64,000 nucleotides of DNA from Eunapius fragilis (GCA_963681505.1 OY811977.1:654001-718000), one strand, 5' to 3'; shown: positions 25,701 to 40,234, numbered from the stretch's first letter. Notes: a model not told the origin generated them from the letters alone. Program-made: numbers and translations.

Positions 25701-28700
25701 ATTGCTCCCGCGGGAGCGATTGGGAGCAATTCGTTTGCACCAATTGCTCCCAATTGCTCCCGCGGGAGCATTAGGAGGAATTTGTTTGGACCAATTGCTC
25801 CCAATTGCTCGATTAGGAGCAATTCGCTTGGACCAATTGCACCCAATTGCTCCCGCGGGAGCAATTCGGAGCAATTAGTTTGGACCAATTGCTCCCAATT
25901 GCTCCCGCGGGAACGATTCAGAGCAATTCGTTAGGACCAATTGCTCCCAATTGCTCCCGCGGGTGCGATTCGGAGCAATTAGTTTAGACCAATCGTTTGG
26001 GCCAATTGCTCCCAATTGCTCCTGCGGGAGCGTTTCGGAGGAATTCGTTTGGACCATATGCTCCCAATTGCTCCCGCGGGAGCGATTGGGAGCAATTCGT
26101 TTGGACCAATTGCTCCCAATTGCCCCCGCATTCGTTTGGACAAATTGCTCCCAATTGCTCCCGCGGGGGCGATTCGGAGCAATTCGCTTGGACCAATTGC
26201 TCCCACGGGAGCGATTCGGAGCAATTCGTTTGGACCAATTGCTCCCAATTGCTCCCGCGGGAACGATTTGGTGCAATTCGTTTGGACCAATTGCTCCCAA
26301 TTGCTCCCGCGGGAGGAGCAATTCGTTTGGACCAATTGCTCCCAATTGCTCCCGCGGGAGCGATTGGGGCGCAATTCGTTTCGACCAATTGCTCCCAATT
26401 GCTCCCGCGGGAGCGATTAGGAGCAATTCGTTTGGACCAATTGCTCCCAATTGCTCCCGCGGGAGCAATTCGGAGCAATTAGTTTGGACCAATTGCTCCC
26501 AATTGCCCCCGCATTCGTTTGGACCAATTGCTCCCAATTGCTCCCGCGGGAGCGATTCGGAGCAATTCGTTTGGACCAATTGCTCCCAATTGCTCCCTCG
26601 GGAGCAATTCGGAGGAATTAGTTTGGACCAATTGCTCCGAATTGCCCCCGCATTCGTTTGGACCAATCGCTCCCAATTGATCCCGCGGGAGCGATTGGGA
26701 GCAATTCGTTTGGACCAATTGCTCCCATTTGCTCCCGCGGGAGCGATTGGGAGCAATTCGTTTGCTCCCAATTGCTCCCGCGGGAGCGATTGGGAGCAAT
26801 TCGTTTGCACCAATTGCTCCCAATTGCTCCCGCGGGAGCATTAGGAGGAATTTGTTTGGACCAATTGCTCCCAATTGCTCGATTAGGAGCAATTCGCTTG
26901 GACCAATTGCACCCAATTGCTCCCGCGGGAGCAATTCGGAGCAATTAGTTTGGACCAATTGCTCCCAATTGCTCCCGCGGGAACGATTCAGAGCAATTCG
27001 TTAGGACCAATTGCTCCCAATTGCTCCCGCGGGTGCGATTCGGAGCAATTAGTTTAGACCAATCGTTTGGGCCAATTGCTCCCAATTGCTCCTGCGGGAG
27101 CGTTTCGGAGGAATTCGTTTGGACCATATGCTCCCAATTGCTCCCGCGGGAGCGATTGGGAGCAATTCGTTTGGACCAATTGCTCCCAATTGCCCCCGCA
27201 TTCGTTTAGACAAATTGCTCCCAATTGCTCCCGCGGGGGCGATTCGGAGCAATTCGCTTGGACCAATTGCTCCCAATTGCTCCCGCGGGAGCGATTGGGA
27301 GCAATTCGTTTGGACCAATTGCTCCCAATTGCTCCCGCGGGAGCGATTGGGAGCAATTCGTTTGGACCAATTGCGCCCAATTGCTCCCGCGGGAGCGATT
27401 AGGAGCAATTCGTTTGGACCAATTGCTCCCAATTGCTCCCGCGGGAGCAATTCGGAGCAATTAGTTTAGACCAATTGCTCCCAATTGTCCCCGCATTCGT
27501 TTGGACCAATTGCTCCCAATTGCTCCCGCGGGAGCGATTCGGAGCAATTTGTTTGGACCAATTGCTCCCAATTGCTCCCGCAGGAGCGATTGGGAGCAAT
27601 TCGTTTGGACCAATTGCTCCCAATTTCTCCCGCGGGACGATTCGAAGCAATTCGTTTGGACCAATTGCTCCCAATTGCTCCCGCGAGAGCGATTCGGAGC
27701 AATTCGTTTGTACCAATTGATCCCATTTGCTCCCGCGGGAGCAATTGGGAGCAATTCGTTTGGACCAATTGCTCCCAATTGCTCCCGAGAGAGCGATTCG
27801 GAGCAATTCGTTTGGACCAATTGATCCCGCGCGAGCGATTCGGAGCAATTCGTTTGGACCAAATGCTCCCGTGGGAGCGATTGGGAGCAATTCGTTTCGA
27901 CAAATTGCTCCCAATTGCTCCAGCGGGAGCGATTGGGAGCATTTCGTATGGACCAATTGCTCCCAATTGCTCCCGCGGGAGCAATTCGGAGCAATTAGTT
28001 TGGACCAATTGCTCCCAATTGCCCCCGCATTCGTTAGGACCAATGGCTCCCAGTTGCTCCCGCGGGAGCGATTGGGAGCAATTCGTTTGGACCAATTGCT
28101 CCCAATTGCTCCCGCGGGAGCGATTGGGAGCAATTCGTTTGGACCAATTGCTCCCAATTGCTCCCGCGGGAGCGATTAGGAGCAATTCGCTTGGACCAAT
28201 TGCACCCAATTGCTCCCGCGGGAGCAATTCGGAGCAATTCGTTTGGACCAATTGCTCCCAATAGCTGCCGCGGGAGCGATTGGGAGTGATTCGTTTGGAC
28301 AAATTGCTATCAATTGCTCCCGCGGGAGCGATTGGGAGCAATTCGTTTGGACCAATTGCTCCCAATTGCTCCCGCGGGAGCGATTCGAAGCAATTCGTTT
28401 GGACCAATTGCTCCCAATTGCTCCCGCGGGAGCGATTGGGAGCAATTCGATTGGACCAATTGCTCCCAATTGCTCCCGCGGGTGCGATTCGGAGCAATTA
28501 GTTTAGACCAATCGTTTGGGCCAATTGCTCCCAATTGCTCCTGCGGGAGCGTTTCGGAGGAATTCGTTTGGACCATATGCTCCCAATTGCTCCCGCGGGA
28601 GCGATTGGGAGCAATTCGTTTGGACCAATTGCTCCCGATTGCCCCCGCATTCGTTTGGACAAATTGCTCCCAATTGCTCCCGCGGGGGCGATTCGGAGCA

Positions 28701-31700
28701 ATTCGCTTGGACCAATTGCTCCCAATTGCTCCCGCGGGAGCGATTCGGAGCAATTCGTTTGGACCAATTGCTCCCAATTGCTCCCGCGGGAACGATTGGG
28801 TGCAATTCGTTTGGACCAATTGCTCCCAATTGCTCCCGCGGGAGGAGCAATTCGTTTGGACCAATTGCTCCCAATTGCTCCCGCGGGAGCGATTGGGAGC
28901 AATTCGTTTGGACCAATTGCTCCCAATTGCTCCCGCGGGAGCGATTAGGAGCAATTCGTTAGGACCAATTGATCCCAATTGCTCCCGCGGGAGCAATTCG
29001 GAGCAATTAGTTTGGACCAATTGCTCCCAATTGCCCCCGCATTCGTTTGGACCAATTGCTCCCAATTGCTCCCGCGGGAGCGATTCGGAGCAATTCGTTT
29101 GGACCAATTGCTCCCAATTGCTCCCTCGGGAGCAATTCGGAGGAATTAGTTTGGACCAATTGCTCCCAATTGCCCCCGCATTCGTTTGGACCAATCGCTC
29201 CCAATTGCTCCCGCGGGAGCGATTGGGAGCATTTCGTTTGGACCAATTGCTCCCAATTGCTCCCGCGGGAGCGATTGGGAGCAATTCGTTTGGACCAATT
29301 GCTCCCAATTGCTCCCGCGGGAGCGATTCGGAGCAATTCGTTTAGACCAAGTGCTCCCAATTGCTCCCACGGGAGCGATTGGGAGCAATTCGTTTGGACC
29401 AATTGCTCCCAATTGCTCCCGCGGGAGCGATTGGGAGCAATTCGTATGGACCAATTGCTCCCAATTGCTCCCGCGGGAGCGATTGGGAGCAATTCGTTTG
29501 GACCAATTGCTCCCAATTGCTCCCGCGGGAGCATTAGGAGCAATTTGTTTGGACCAATTGCTCCCAATTGCTCCCGCGGGAGCGATTGGGAGCAATTCGT
29601 TTGAACCAATTGCTCCCGTGGGAGCGATTGGGAGCAATTCGTTTGGACCAATTGCTCCCAAATGCTCCCGCGGGAGCGATTGGGAGCAATTCGTATGGAC
29701 CAATTGCTCCCAATTTCTCCCGCGCGAGCAATTCGGAGCAATTCGTTTGGACCAATTGCTCCCAATTGCTCCCGCGGGAGCGATTAGGAGCAATTCGTTT
29801 GGACCAATTGCTCCCAATTGCTCCCGCGGGAGCGATTGGGAGCAATTCGTTTGGACCAATTGCTCCCAAATGCTCCTGCGGGAGCGATTAGGAGCAATTC
29901 GTTTGGACCAATTGCTCCCAATTGCTCCCGCGGGAGCAATTCGGAGCAATTAGTTTGGACCAATTGCTCCCAATTGCCCCCGCATTCGTTTGGACCAATT
30001 GCTCCCAATTGCTCCCGCGGGAGCGATTCGGAGCAATTCGTTTGGACCAATTGCTCCCATTTGCTCCCGCGGGAGCGATTGGGAGCAATTCGTTTGGACC
30101 AATTGCTCCCAATTGCTCCCGCGGGAGCAATTCGGAGCAATTCGTTTGGACCAATTGCTCCCAATTGCTCCCGCGGGAGCGATTCGGAGCAATTCGTTTG
30201 GACCAATTGCTCCCAATAGCTCCCGCGGGAGCGATTGGGAGCAATTCGTTTGGACCAATTGCTATCAATTACTCCTGCGGGAGCGATTGGGAGCAATTCG
30301 TTTGGAACAATTGCTCCCAATTGCTCCTGCGTGAGCGAATCGAAGCAATTCGTTTGGACCAATTGCTCCCAATTGCTCCCGCGGGAGCGATTGGGAGCAA
30401 TTCGTTTGGACCAACTGCTCCCAATTGCTCCAGCGGGAGCGATTCGGAGCAATTCGTTTAGACCAATTGCTCCCAATTGCTCCCGCGGGAGCGATTGGGA
30501 GCAATTCGTATGGACCAATTGCTCCCAATTGCTCCCGCGGGAGCGATTGGGAGCAATTCGTATGGACCAATTGCTCCCAATTGCTCCCGCGGGAGCGATT
30601 GGGAGCAATTCGTTTGGACCAATTGCTCCCAATTGCTCCCGCGGGAGCATTAGGAGCAATTTGTTTGGACCAATTGCTCCCAATTGCTCCCGCGGGAGCG
30701 ATTGGGAGCAATTCGTTTGAACCAATTGCTCCCGTGGGAGCGATTGGGAGCAATTCGTTTGGACCAATTGCTCCCAATTGCTCCCGCGGGAGCGATTGGG
30801 AGCAATTCGTATGGACCAATTGCTCCCAATTGCTCCCGCGCGAGCAATTCGGAGCAATTAGTTTGGACCAATTGCTCCCAATTGCCCCCGCATTCGTTTG
30901 GACAAATTGCTCCCAATTGCTCCCGCGGGGGCGATTCGGAGCAATTCGCTTGGACCAACTGCTCCCAGATGCTCCCGCGGGAGCGATTGGGAGCAATTCG
31001 TTTGGACCAATTGCTCCCAATTGCTCCCGCGGGAGCGATTGGGAGCAATTCGTATGGACCAATTGCTCCCAATTGCTCCCGCGGGAGCGATTGGGAGCAA
31101 TTCGTTTGGACCAATTGCTCCCAATTGCTCCCGCGGGAGCATTAGGAGCAATTTGTTTGGACCAATTGCTCCCAATTGCTCCCGCGGGAGCGATTGGGAG
31201 CAATTCGTTTGAACCAATTGCTCCCGTGGGAGCGATTGGGAGCAATTCGTTTGGACCAATTGCTCCCAATTGCTCCCGCGGGAGCGATAGGGAGCAATTC
31301 GTATGGACCAATTGCTCCCAATCTCTCCCGCGCGAGCAATTCGGAGCAATTCGCTTGGACCAACTGCTCCCAAATGCTCCCGCGGGAGCGATTCGGAGCA
31401 ATTCGTTTGGACCAATTGCTCCCAATTGCTCCCGCGGGAGCGATTGGGAGCAATTCGTTTGGACCAATTGCTCCCAATTGCTCTCGCGGGAGTGATTGGG
31501 AGCAATTCATATGGACCAATTTCTCCCAATTGCTCCCGCGGGAGCGATTAGGAGCAATTCGTTTGGACCAATTGCTCCCAATTGCTCCCGCGGGAGCGAT
31601 TGGGAGCAATTCGTTTGGACCAATTGCTCCCAAATGCTCCTGCGGGAGCGATTAGGAGCAATTCGTTTGGACCAATTGCTCCCAATTGCTCCCGCGGGAG

Positions 31701-34300
31701 CAATTCGGAGCAATTAGTTTGGACCAATTGCTCCCAATTGCCCCCGCATTCGTTTGGACCAATTGCTCCCAATTGCTCCCGCGGGAGCGATTCGGAGCAA
31801 TTTGTTTGGACCAATTGCTCCCATTTGCTCCCGCGGGAGCGATTGGGAGCAATTCGTTTGGACCAATTGCTCCCAATTGCTCCCGCGGGAGCGATTCGGA
31901 GCAATTCGTTTGGACCAATTGCTCCCAATTGCTCCCGCGGGAGCGATTCGGAGCAATTCGTTTGGACCAATTGCTCCCAATAGCTCCCGCGGGAGCGATT
32001 GGGAGCAATTCGTTTGGACCAATTGCTATCAATTACTCCTGCGGGAGCGATTGGGAGCAATTCGTTTGGACCAATTGCTCCCAATTGCTCCCGCGTGAGC
32101 GAATCGAAGCAATTCGTTTGGACCAATTGCTCCCATTTGCTCCCGCGGGAGCGATTGGGAGCAATTCGTTTGGACCAACTGCTCCCAATTGCTCCAGCGG
32201 GAGCGATTCGGAGCAATTCGTTTAGACCAATTGCTCCCAATTGCTCCCGCGGGAGCGATTGGGAGCAATTCGTATGGACCAATTGCTCCCAATTGCTCCC
32301 GCGGGAGCGATTGGGAGCAATTCGTATGGACCAATTGCTCCCAATTGCTCCCGCGGGAGCGATTGGGAGCAATTCGTTTGGACCAATTGCTCCCAATTGC
32401 TCCCGCGGGAGCATTAGGAGCAATTTGTTTGGACCAATTGCTCCCAATTGCTCCCGCGGGAGCGATTGGGAGCAATTCGTTTGAACCAATTGCTCCCGTG
32501 GGAGCGATTGGGAGCAATTCGTTTGGACCAATTGCTCCCAATTGCTCCCGCGGGAGCGATTGGGAGCAATTCGTATGGACCAATTGCTCCCAATTGCTCC
32601 CGCGCGAGCAATTCGGAGCAATTAGTTTGGACCAATTGCTCCCAATTGCCCCCGCATTCGTTTGGACAAATTGCTCCCAATTGCTCCCGCGGGGGCGATT
32701 CGGAGCAATTCGCTTGGACCAACTGCTCCCAGATGCTCCCGCGGGAGCGATTCGGAGCAATTCGTTTGGACCAATTGCTCCCAATTGCTCCCGCGGGAGC
32801 GATTGGGAGCAATTCGTTTGGACCAATTGCTCCCAATTGCTCCCGCGGGAGTGATTGGGAGCAATTCATATGGACCAATTTCTCCCAATTGCTCCCGCGG
32901 GAGCGATTCGGAGCAATTCGTTTGGACCAATTGCTATCAATTACTCCTGCGGGAGCGATTGGGAGCAATTCGTTTGGACCAATTGCTCCCAATTGCTCCC
33001 GCGTGAGCGAATCGAAGCAATTCGTTTGGACCAATTGCTCCCATTTGCTCCCGCGGGAGCGATTGGGAGCAATTCGTTTGGACCAACTGCTCCCAATTGC
33101 TCCAGCGGGAGCGATTCGGAGCAATTCGTTTAGACCAATTGCTCCCAATTGCTCCCGCGGGAGCGATTGGGAGCAATTCGTATGGACCAATTGCTCCCAA
33201 TTGCTCCCGCGGGAGCGATTGGGAGCAATTCGTATGGACCAATTGCTCCCAATTGCTCCCGCGGGAGCGATTGGGAGCAATTCGTTTGGACCAATTGCTC
33301 CCAATTGCTCCCGCGGGAGCATTAGGAGCAATTTGTTTGGACCAATTGCTCCCAATTGCTCCCGCGGGAGCGATTGGGAGCAATTCGTTTGAACCAATTG
33401 CTCCCGTGGGAGCGATTGGGAGCAATTCGTTTGGACCAATTGCTCCCAATTGCTCCCGCGGGAGCGATTGGGAGCAATTCGTATGGACCAATTGCTCCCA
33501 ATTGCTCCCGCGCGAGCAATTCGGAGCAATTAGTTTGGACCAATTGCTCCCAATTGCCCCCGCATTCGTTTGGACAAATTGCTCCCAATTGCTCCCGCGG
33601 GGGCGATTCGGAGCAATTCGCTTGGACCAACTGCTCCCAGATGCTCCCGCGGGAGCGATTCGGAGCAATTCGTTTGGACCAATTGCTCCCAATTGCTCCC
33701 GCGGGAGCGATTGGGAGCAATTCGTTTGGACCAATTGCTCCCAATTGCTCCCGCGGGAGTGATTGGGAGCAATTCATATGGACCAATTTCTCCCAATTGC
33801 TCCCGCGGGAGCGATTAGGAGCAATTCGTTTGGACCAAATGCTCCCAATTGCTCCCGCGGGAGCGATTGGGAGCAATTCGTTTGGACCAATTGCTCCCAA
33901 ATACTCCTGCGGGAGCGATTAGGAGCAATTCGTTTGGACCAATTGCTCCCAATTGCTCCCGCGGGAGCAATTCGGAGCAATTAGTTTGGACCAATTGCTC
34001 CCAATTGCCCCCGCATTCAATTGGACCAATTGCTCCCAAGTGCTCCCGCGGGAGCGATTCGGAGCAATTCGTTTGGACCAATTGCTCCCAATTGCTCCCG
34101 AGAGAGCGATTCGGAGCAATTCGTTTGGACCAATTGATCCCAATTGCTCCCGCGGGAGCGATTCGGAGCAATTCGTTTGGACCAATTGCTCCCAATTGCT
34201 CCCGCGGGAGCGATTCGAAGCAATTCGTTTGGACCAATTGCTCCCAATTGCTCCCGCGGGAGCGATTGGGAGCAATTCGATTGGACCAATTGCTCCCAAT
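22736..34300 (+). repeat. 52-bp satellite array, plus-oriented block 2
   Basis: Plus-oriented monomers resume after the switch near 22,730-22,741 and run to 34,288-34,313, about 222 copies. The section from about 26,700 repeats block 1 from about 9,460 at an offset of 17,242 bp, falling to 17,087 bp. It also holds a 908-bp tandem duplication (about 32.0-33.8 kb). No gene is visible. Confidence 0.95.
32000..33800 (+). repeat. 908-bp tandem duplication
   Basis: Variant order at about 32,029-32,826 is repeated at 32,937-33,734 (offset 908 bp). The join near 32,900 brings GATTCGGAGCAATTCG next to the CTATCAATTACTCCTGCGG marker. The extra copy explains why the offset to super-repeat copy 1 rises from 17,087 to 17,995 bp after this point. 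Confidence 0.82.
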
Positions 34301-34313
34301 TGCTCCCGCGGGA
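34288..34313. other. orientation switch 3 (plus to minus)
   Basis: The shared stretch is X-X-GC-GGGA (26 bp). To its left is a plus-type TTGGACC; to its right is CCAATTGGGAGCAATT and then GGTCCAAACG, a minus-type monomer variant also seen near 17,165. The 96 bp from 34,261 to 34,356 form an inverted repeat with no spacer and only two mismatched pairs. The switch point differs from switch 1 although the blocks to the right are copies. Confidence 0.88.
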
Positions 34314-37300
34314 CCAATTGGGAGCAATTGGTCCAAACGAATTGCTCCCAATCGCTCCCGCGGGAGCAATTGGGAGCAATTGGTCCAAACTAATTGCTCC
34401 GAATTGCTCCCGCGGGAGCAATTGGGAGCAATTGGTCCATACGAATTGCTCCCAATCTCTCCCGCGGGAGCAATTGGGAGCAATTTGTCCAAACGAATTG
34501 CTCCCAATCGCTCCCACGGGAGCAATTGGTCCAAACGAATTGCTCCGAATCGCTCCCGCGGGAGCAATTGGGAGCAATTGGTCCATATGAATTGATCCCA
34601 TTCGCTCTCGCGGGAGCAATTGGGAGCAATTGGTCCAAACGAATTGCTCCCAATCGCTCCCGCGGGAGCAATTGGGAGCAATTGGTCCAAACGAATTGCT
34701 CCCAATTGCTCCCGCGGGACCAATTGGGAGCAATTGGTCCAAACGAATTGCTCCCAATCGCTCCCGCGGGAGCAATTGGGAGCAATTGGTCCAAACGAAT
34801 TGCTCCGAATCGCTCCCGCGGGAGCAATTGGGAGCATTTGGTCCAAGCGAATTGCTCCGAATCGCCCCCGCGGGAGCAATTGGGAGCAATTTGTCCGAAC
34901 GAATGCGGGGGCAATTTGGAGCAATTGGTCCAAACTAATTGCTCCGAATTGGTCCCGCGGGAGCAATTGGGAGCAATTGGTCCATTCGAATTGCTCCCAA
35001 TCGCTCCCGCGGGAGCAATTGGGAGCAATTGGTCCAAACGAATTGCTCCCAATCGCTCCCGCGGGAGCAATTGGGAACAATTGGTCCATATGAATTGCTC
35101 CCAATCGCTCCCGCGGGAGCAATTGGGAGCAATTGGTCCAAACGAATTGCTCCCAATCGCTCCAGCGGGAGCAATTGGGAGCAATTGGTCCAAACGAATT
35201 GCTCCCAATCGCTCCCGCGGGAGCAATTGGGAGCAATTGGTCCAGACGAATTGCTCCGAATCGCTCCCGCGGGAGCAATTGGGAGCAATTGGTCCAAACG
35301 AATTGCTCCCAATCGCTCCCGCGGGAGCAATTGGGAGCAATTGGTCCAAACGAATTGCTCCCAATCGGTCCCACGGGAGCACTTGGTCCAAACGAATTGC
35401 TCCGAATCGCTCCCGCGGGAGCAATTGGGAGCAATTGGTCCATATGAATTGCTCCCATTCGCTCTCGCGGGAGCAATTGGGAGCAATTGGTCCAAACGAA
35501 TTGCTCCCAATCGCTCCCGCGGGAGCAATTGGAGCAATTGGTCCAAACGAATTGCTCCCAATTGCTCCCGCGGGACCAATTGGGAGGAATTGGTCCAAAC
35601 GAATTGCTCCCAATCGCTCCCGCGGGAGCAATTGGGATCAATTGGTCCAAACAAATTGATCCGAATCGCTCTCTCGGGAGCAATTGGGAGCAATTGGTCC
35701 AAACGAATTGCTCCGAATCGCTCCCACGGGAGCAATTGGGAGCATATGGTCCAAACGAATTCCTCCGAATCGCTCCCGCGGGAGCAATTGGGAGCAATTG
35801 GCCCAAACGAATTGCTCGCAATCGGTCCCGCGGGAGCAAATGGGAGCAATTGGTCCAAACGAATTGCTTCGAATCGCTCCCGCGGGAGCAATTGGGAGCA
35901 ATTGGTCTTAACGAATTGCTCCGAATCGCACCCGCGGGAGCAATTGGGAGCAATTGGTCCTAACGAATTGCTCTGAATCGCTCCCGCGGGAGCAATTGGG
36001 AGCAATTGGTCCAAACTAATTGCTCCGAATTGCTCCCGCGGGAGCAATTGGGATCAATTGGTCAAAACGAATTGATCCGAATCGCTCTCTCGGGAGCAAT
36101 TGGGAGCAATTGGTCCAAACGAATTGCTCCCAATCGCTCCCGCGGGAGCAATTGGGAGCAATTGGTCCAAACGAATTGCTCCGAATCGCTCCCGCGGGAG
36201 CAATTGGGAGCAATTGGTCCATATGAATTGCTCCCATTCGCTCTCGCGGGAGCAATTGGGAGCAATTGGTCCAAACGAATTGCTCCCAATCGCTCCCGCG
36301 GGAGCAATTGGGAGCAATTGGTCCAAACGAATTGCTCCCAATTGCTCCCGCGGGACCAATTGGGAGCAATTGGTCCAAACGAATTGCTCCCAATCGCTCC
36401 CGCGGGAGCAATTGGGAGCAATTGGTCCAAACGAATTGCTCCGAATCGCTCCCGCGGGAGCAATTGGGAGCATTTGGTCCAAGCGAATTGCTCCGAATCG
36501 CCCCCGCGGGAGCAATTGGGAGCAATTTGTCCGAACGAATGCGGGGGCAATTTGGAGCAATTGGTCCAAACTAATTGCTCCGAATTGGTCCCGCGGGAGC
36601 AATTGGGAGCAATTGGTCCATTCGAATTGCTCCCAATCGCTCCCGCGGGAGCAATTGGGAGCAATTGGTCCAAACGAATTGCTCCCAATCGCTCCCGCGG
36701 GAGCAATTGGGAACAATTGGTCCATATGAATTGCTCCCAATCGCTCCCGCGGGAGCAATTGGGAGCAATTGGTCCAAACGAATTGCTCCCAATCGCTCCA
36801 GCGGGAGCAATTGGGAGCAATTGGTCCAAACGAATTGCTCCCAATCGCTCCCGCGGGAGCAATTGGGAGCAATTGGTCCAAACGAATTGCTCCCAATCGC
36901 TCCCACGGGAGCACTTGGTCCAAACGAATTGCTCCGAATCGCTCCCGCGGGAGCAATTGGGAGCAATTGGTCCATATGAATTGCTCCCATTCGCTCTCGC
37001 GGGAGCAATTGGGAGCAATTGGTCCAAACGAATTGCTCCCAATCGCTCCCACGGGAGCACTTGGTCCAAACGAATTGCTCCGAATCGCTCCCGCGGGAGC
37101 AATTGGGAGCAATTGGTCCATATGAATTGCTCCCATTCGCTCTCGCGGGAGCAATTGGGAGCAATTGGTCCAAACGAATTGCTCCCAATCGCTCCCGCGG
37201 GAGCAATTGGAGCAATTGGTCCAAACGAATTGCTCCCAATTGCTCCCGCGGGACCAATTGGGAGGAATTGGTCCAAACGAATTGCTCCCAATCGCTCCCG

Positions 37301-40234
37301 CGGGAGCAATTGGGATCAATTGGTCCAAACAAATTGATCCGAATCGCTCTCTCGGGAGCAATTGGGAGCAATTGGTCCAAACGAATTGCTCCGAATCGCT
37401 CCCACGGGAGCAATTGGGAGCATATGGTCCAAACGAATTCCTCCGAATCGCTCCCGCGGGAGCAATTGGGAGCAATTGGCCCAAACGAATTGCTCGCAAT
37501 CGGTCCCGCGGGAGCAAATGGGAGCAATTGGTCCAAACGAATTGCTTCGAATCGCTCCCGCGGGAGCAATTGGGAGCAATTGGTCTTAACGAATTGCTCC
37601 GAATCGCACCCGCGGGAGCAATTGGGAGCAATTGGTCCTAACGAATTGCTCTGAATCGCTCCCGCGGGAGCAATTGGGAGCAATTGGTCCAAACTAATTG
37701 CTCCGAATTGCTCCCGCGGGAGCAATTGGGATCAATTGGTCAAAACGAATTGATCCGAATCGCTCTCTCGGGAGCAATTGGGAGCAATTGGTCCAAACGA
37801 ATTGCTCCCAATCGCTCCCGCGGGAGCAATTGGGAGCAATTGGTCCAAACGAATTGCTCCGAATCGCTCCCGCGGGAGCAATTGGGAGCAATTGGTCCAT
37901 ATGAATTGCTCCCATTCGCTCTCGCGGGAGCAATTGGGAGCAATTGGTCCAAACGAATTGCTCCCAATCGCTCCCGCGGGAGCAATTGGGAGCAATTGGT
38001 CCAAACGAATTGCTCCCAATTGCTCCCGCGGGACCAATTGGGAGCAATTGGTCCAAACGAATTGCTCCCAATCGCTCCCGCGGGAGCAATTGGGAGCAAT
38101 TGGTCCAAACGAATTGCTCCGAATCGCTCCCGCGGGAGCAATTGGGAGCATTTGGTCCAAGCGAATTGCTCCGAATCGCCCCCGCGGGAGCAATTGGGAG
38201 CAATTTGTCCGAACGAATGCGGGGGCAATTTGGAGCAATTGGTCCAAACTAATTGCTCCGAATTGGTCCCGCGGGAGCAATTGGGAGCAATTGGTCCATT
38301 CGAATTGCTCCCAATCGCTCCCGCGGGAGCAATTGGGAGCAATTGGTCCAAACGAATTGCTCCCAATCGCTCCCGCGGGAGCAATTGGGAACAATTGGTC
38401 CATATGAATTGCTCCCAATCGCTCCCGCGGGAGCAATTGGGAGCAATTGGTCCAAACGAATTGCTCCCAATCGCTCCAGCGGGAGCAATTGGGAGCAATT
38501 GGTCCAAACGAATTGCTCCCAATCGCTCCCGCGGGAGCAATTGGGAGCAATTGGTCCAAACGAATTGCTCCCAATCGCTCCCACGGGAGCACTTGGTCCA
38601 AACGAATTGCTCCGAATCGCTCCCGCGGGAGCAATTGGGAGCAATTGGTCCATATGAATTGCTCCCATTCGCTCTCGCGGGAGCAATTGGGAGCAATTGG
38701 TCCAAACGAATTGCTCCCAATCGCTCCCACGGGAGCACTTGGTCCAAACGAATTGCTCCGAATCGCTCCCGCGGGAGCAATTGGGAGCAATTGGTCCATA
38801 TGAATTGCTCCCATTCGCTCTCGCGGGAGCAATTGGGAGCAATTGGTCCAAACGAATTGCTCCCAATCGCTCCCGCGGGAGCAATTGGAGCAATTGGTCC
38901 AAACGAATTGCTCCCAATTGCTCCCGCGGGACCAATTGGGAGGAATTGGTCCAAACGAATTGCTCCCAATCGCTCCCGCGGGAGCAATTGGGATCAATTG
39001 GTCCAAACAAATTGATCCGAATCGCTCTCTCGGGAGCAATTGGGAGCAATTGGTCCAAACGAATTGCTCCGAATCGCTCCCACGGGAGCAATTGGGAGCA
39101 TATGGTCCAAACGAATTCCTCCAAATCGCTCCCGCGGGAGCAATTGGGAGCAATTGGCCCAAACGAATTGCTCGCAATCGGTCCCGCGGGAGCAAATGGG
39201 AGCAATTGGTCCAAACGAATTGCTTCGAATCGCTCCCGCGGGAGCAATTGGGAGCAATTGGTCTTAACGAATCGCTCCGAATCGCACCCGCGGGAGCAAT
39301 TGGGAGCAATTGGTCCTAACGAATTGCTCTGAATCGCTCCCGCGGGAGCAATTGGGAGCAATTGGTCCAAACTAATTGCTCCGAATTGCTCCCGCGGGAG
39401 CAATTGGGATCAATTGGTCCAAACGAATTGATCCGAATCGCTCTCTCGGGAGCAATTGGGAGCAATTGGTCCAATCGAATTGCTCCCAATCGCTCCCGCG
39501 GGAGCAATTGGGAGCAATTGGTCCAAACGAATTGCTTCGAATCGTCCCGCGGGAGCAATTGGGAGGATTTGGTCCAAACGAATTGCTCCCAATCGCTCCC
39601 GAAGGAGCAATTGGGAGCAAATGGTCCAAACGAATTGCTCCGAATCGCTCCCGCGGGAGCAATTGGGAGCAATTGGTCCAAACGAATTGCTCCCAAACGC
39701 TCCCGCAGGAGCAATTGGGAGCAAATGGTCCAAACGAATTGCTCCCAATCGCTCCCGCGGGAGCAATTGGGAGCAATTGGTCCAAACGAATTTCTCCCAA
39801 TCGCTCCCACGGGAGCAATTGGTCCACACGAATTGCTCTAATCGCTCCCGCGGGAGCAATTGGGAGGAATTGGTCCATGCGAATTGCTCCGAATCGACCC
39901 CGCGGGTGCAATTGGGAGCAATTTGTCCAAACGAATGCGGGGGCAATTGGGAGCAATTGGTCCAAACTAATTGCTCCGAATTGCTCCCGCGGGAGCAATT
40001 GGGATCAATTGGTCCAAACGAATTGCTCCGAATCGCTCTCTCGGGAGCAACTGGGAGCAATCGGTCCAAACAAATTGCTCCCAATCGCTCCCGCGGGAGC
40101 AATTGGGATGAATTGGTCCAAACGAATTGCTCTGAATCGCTCTCTCGGGAGCAATTGGGAGCAATCGGTCCAAACAAATTGCTCCCAATCGCTCCCGCGG
40201 GAGCAATTGGGAGCAATTGGTCCAAACGAATTGC
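34301..40234 (-). repeat. 52-bp satellite array, inverted block B
   Basis: Minus-oriented block (GGTCCAAACG on the plus strand), about 114 monomers. From about 34,390 it follows inverted block A at an offset of 17,544 bp, and 17,499 bp near its right end, so it is a copy of block A. Its left breakpoint is different from that of A; its right junction is the same. It has its own 1,678-bp tandem duplication. No gene is visible. Confidence 0.95.
36000..39360 (-). repeat. 1,678-bp tandem duplication inside inverted block B
   Basis: Markers at about 36,006-37,337 recur at 37,684-39,015 with an offset of 1,678 bp. Inverted block A has a 1,921-bp unit at the related position, so the two homologous blocks expanded differently after they were copied. 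Confidence 0.82.

Larger units (their letters stand above)
9460..26700. repeat. 17.2-kb super-repeat, copy 1
   Basis: Sequence from about 9,460 to 26,700 is repeated from about 26,700 onward. It contains plus array, inverted block A and plus array. The offset is 17,242 bp near 9.7-11.7 kb, 17,087 bp near 12.7-15.7 kb, 17,544 bp across inverted block A and 17,499 bp near its right junction. The changes reflect local gains and losses of monomers and a 908-bp duplication in copy 2. Confidence 0.8.
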
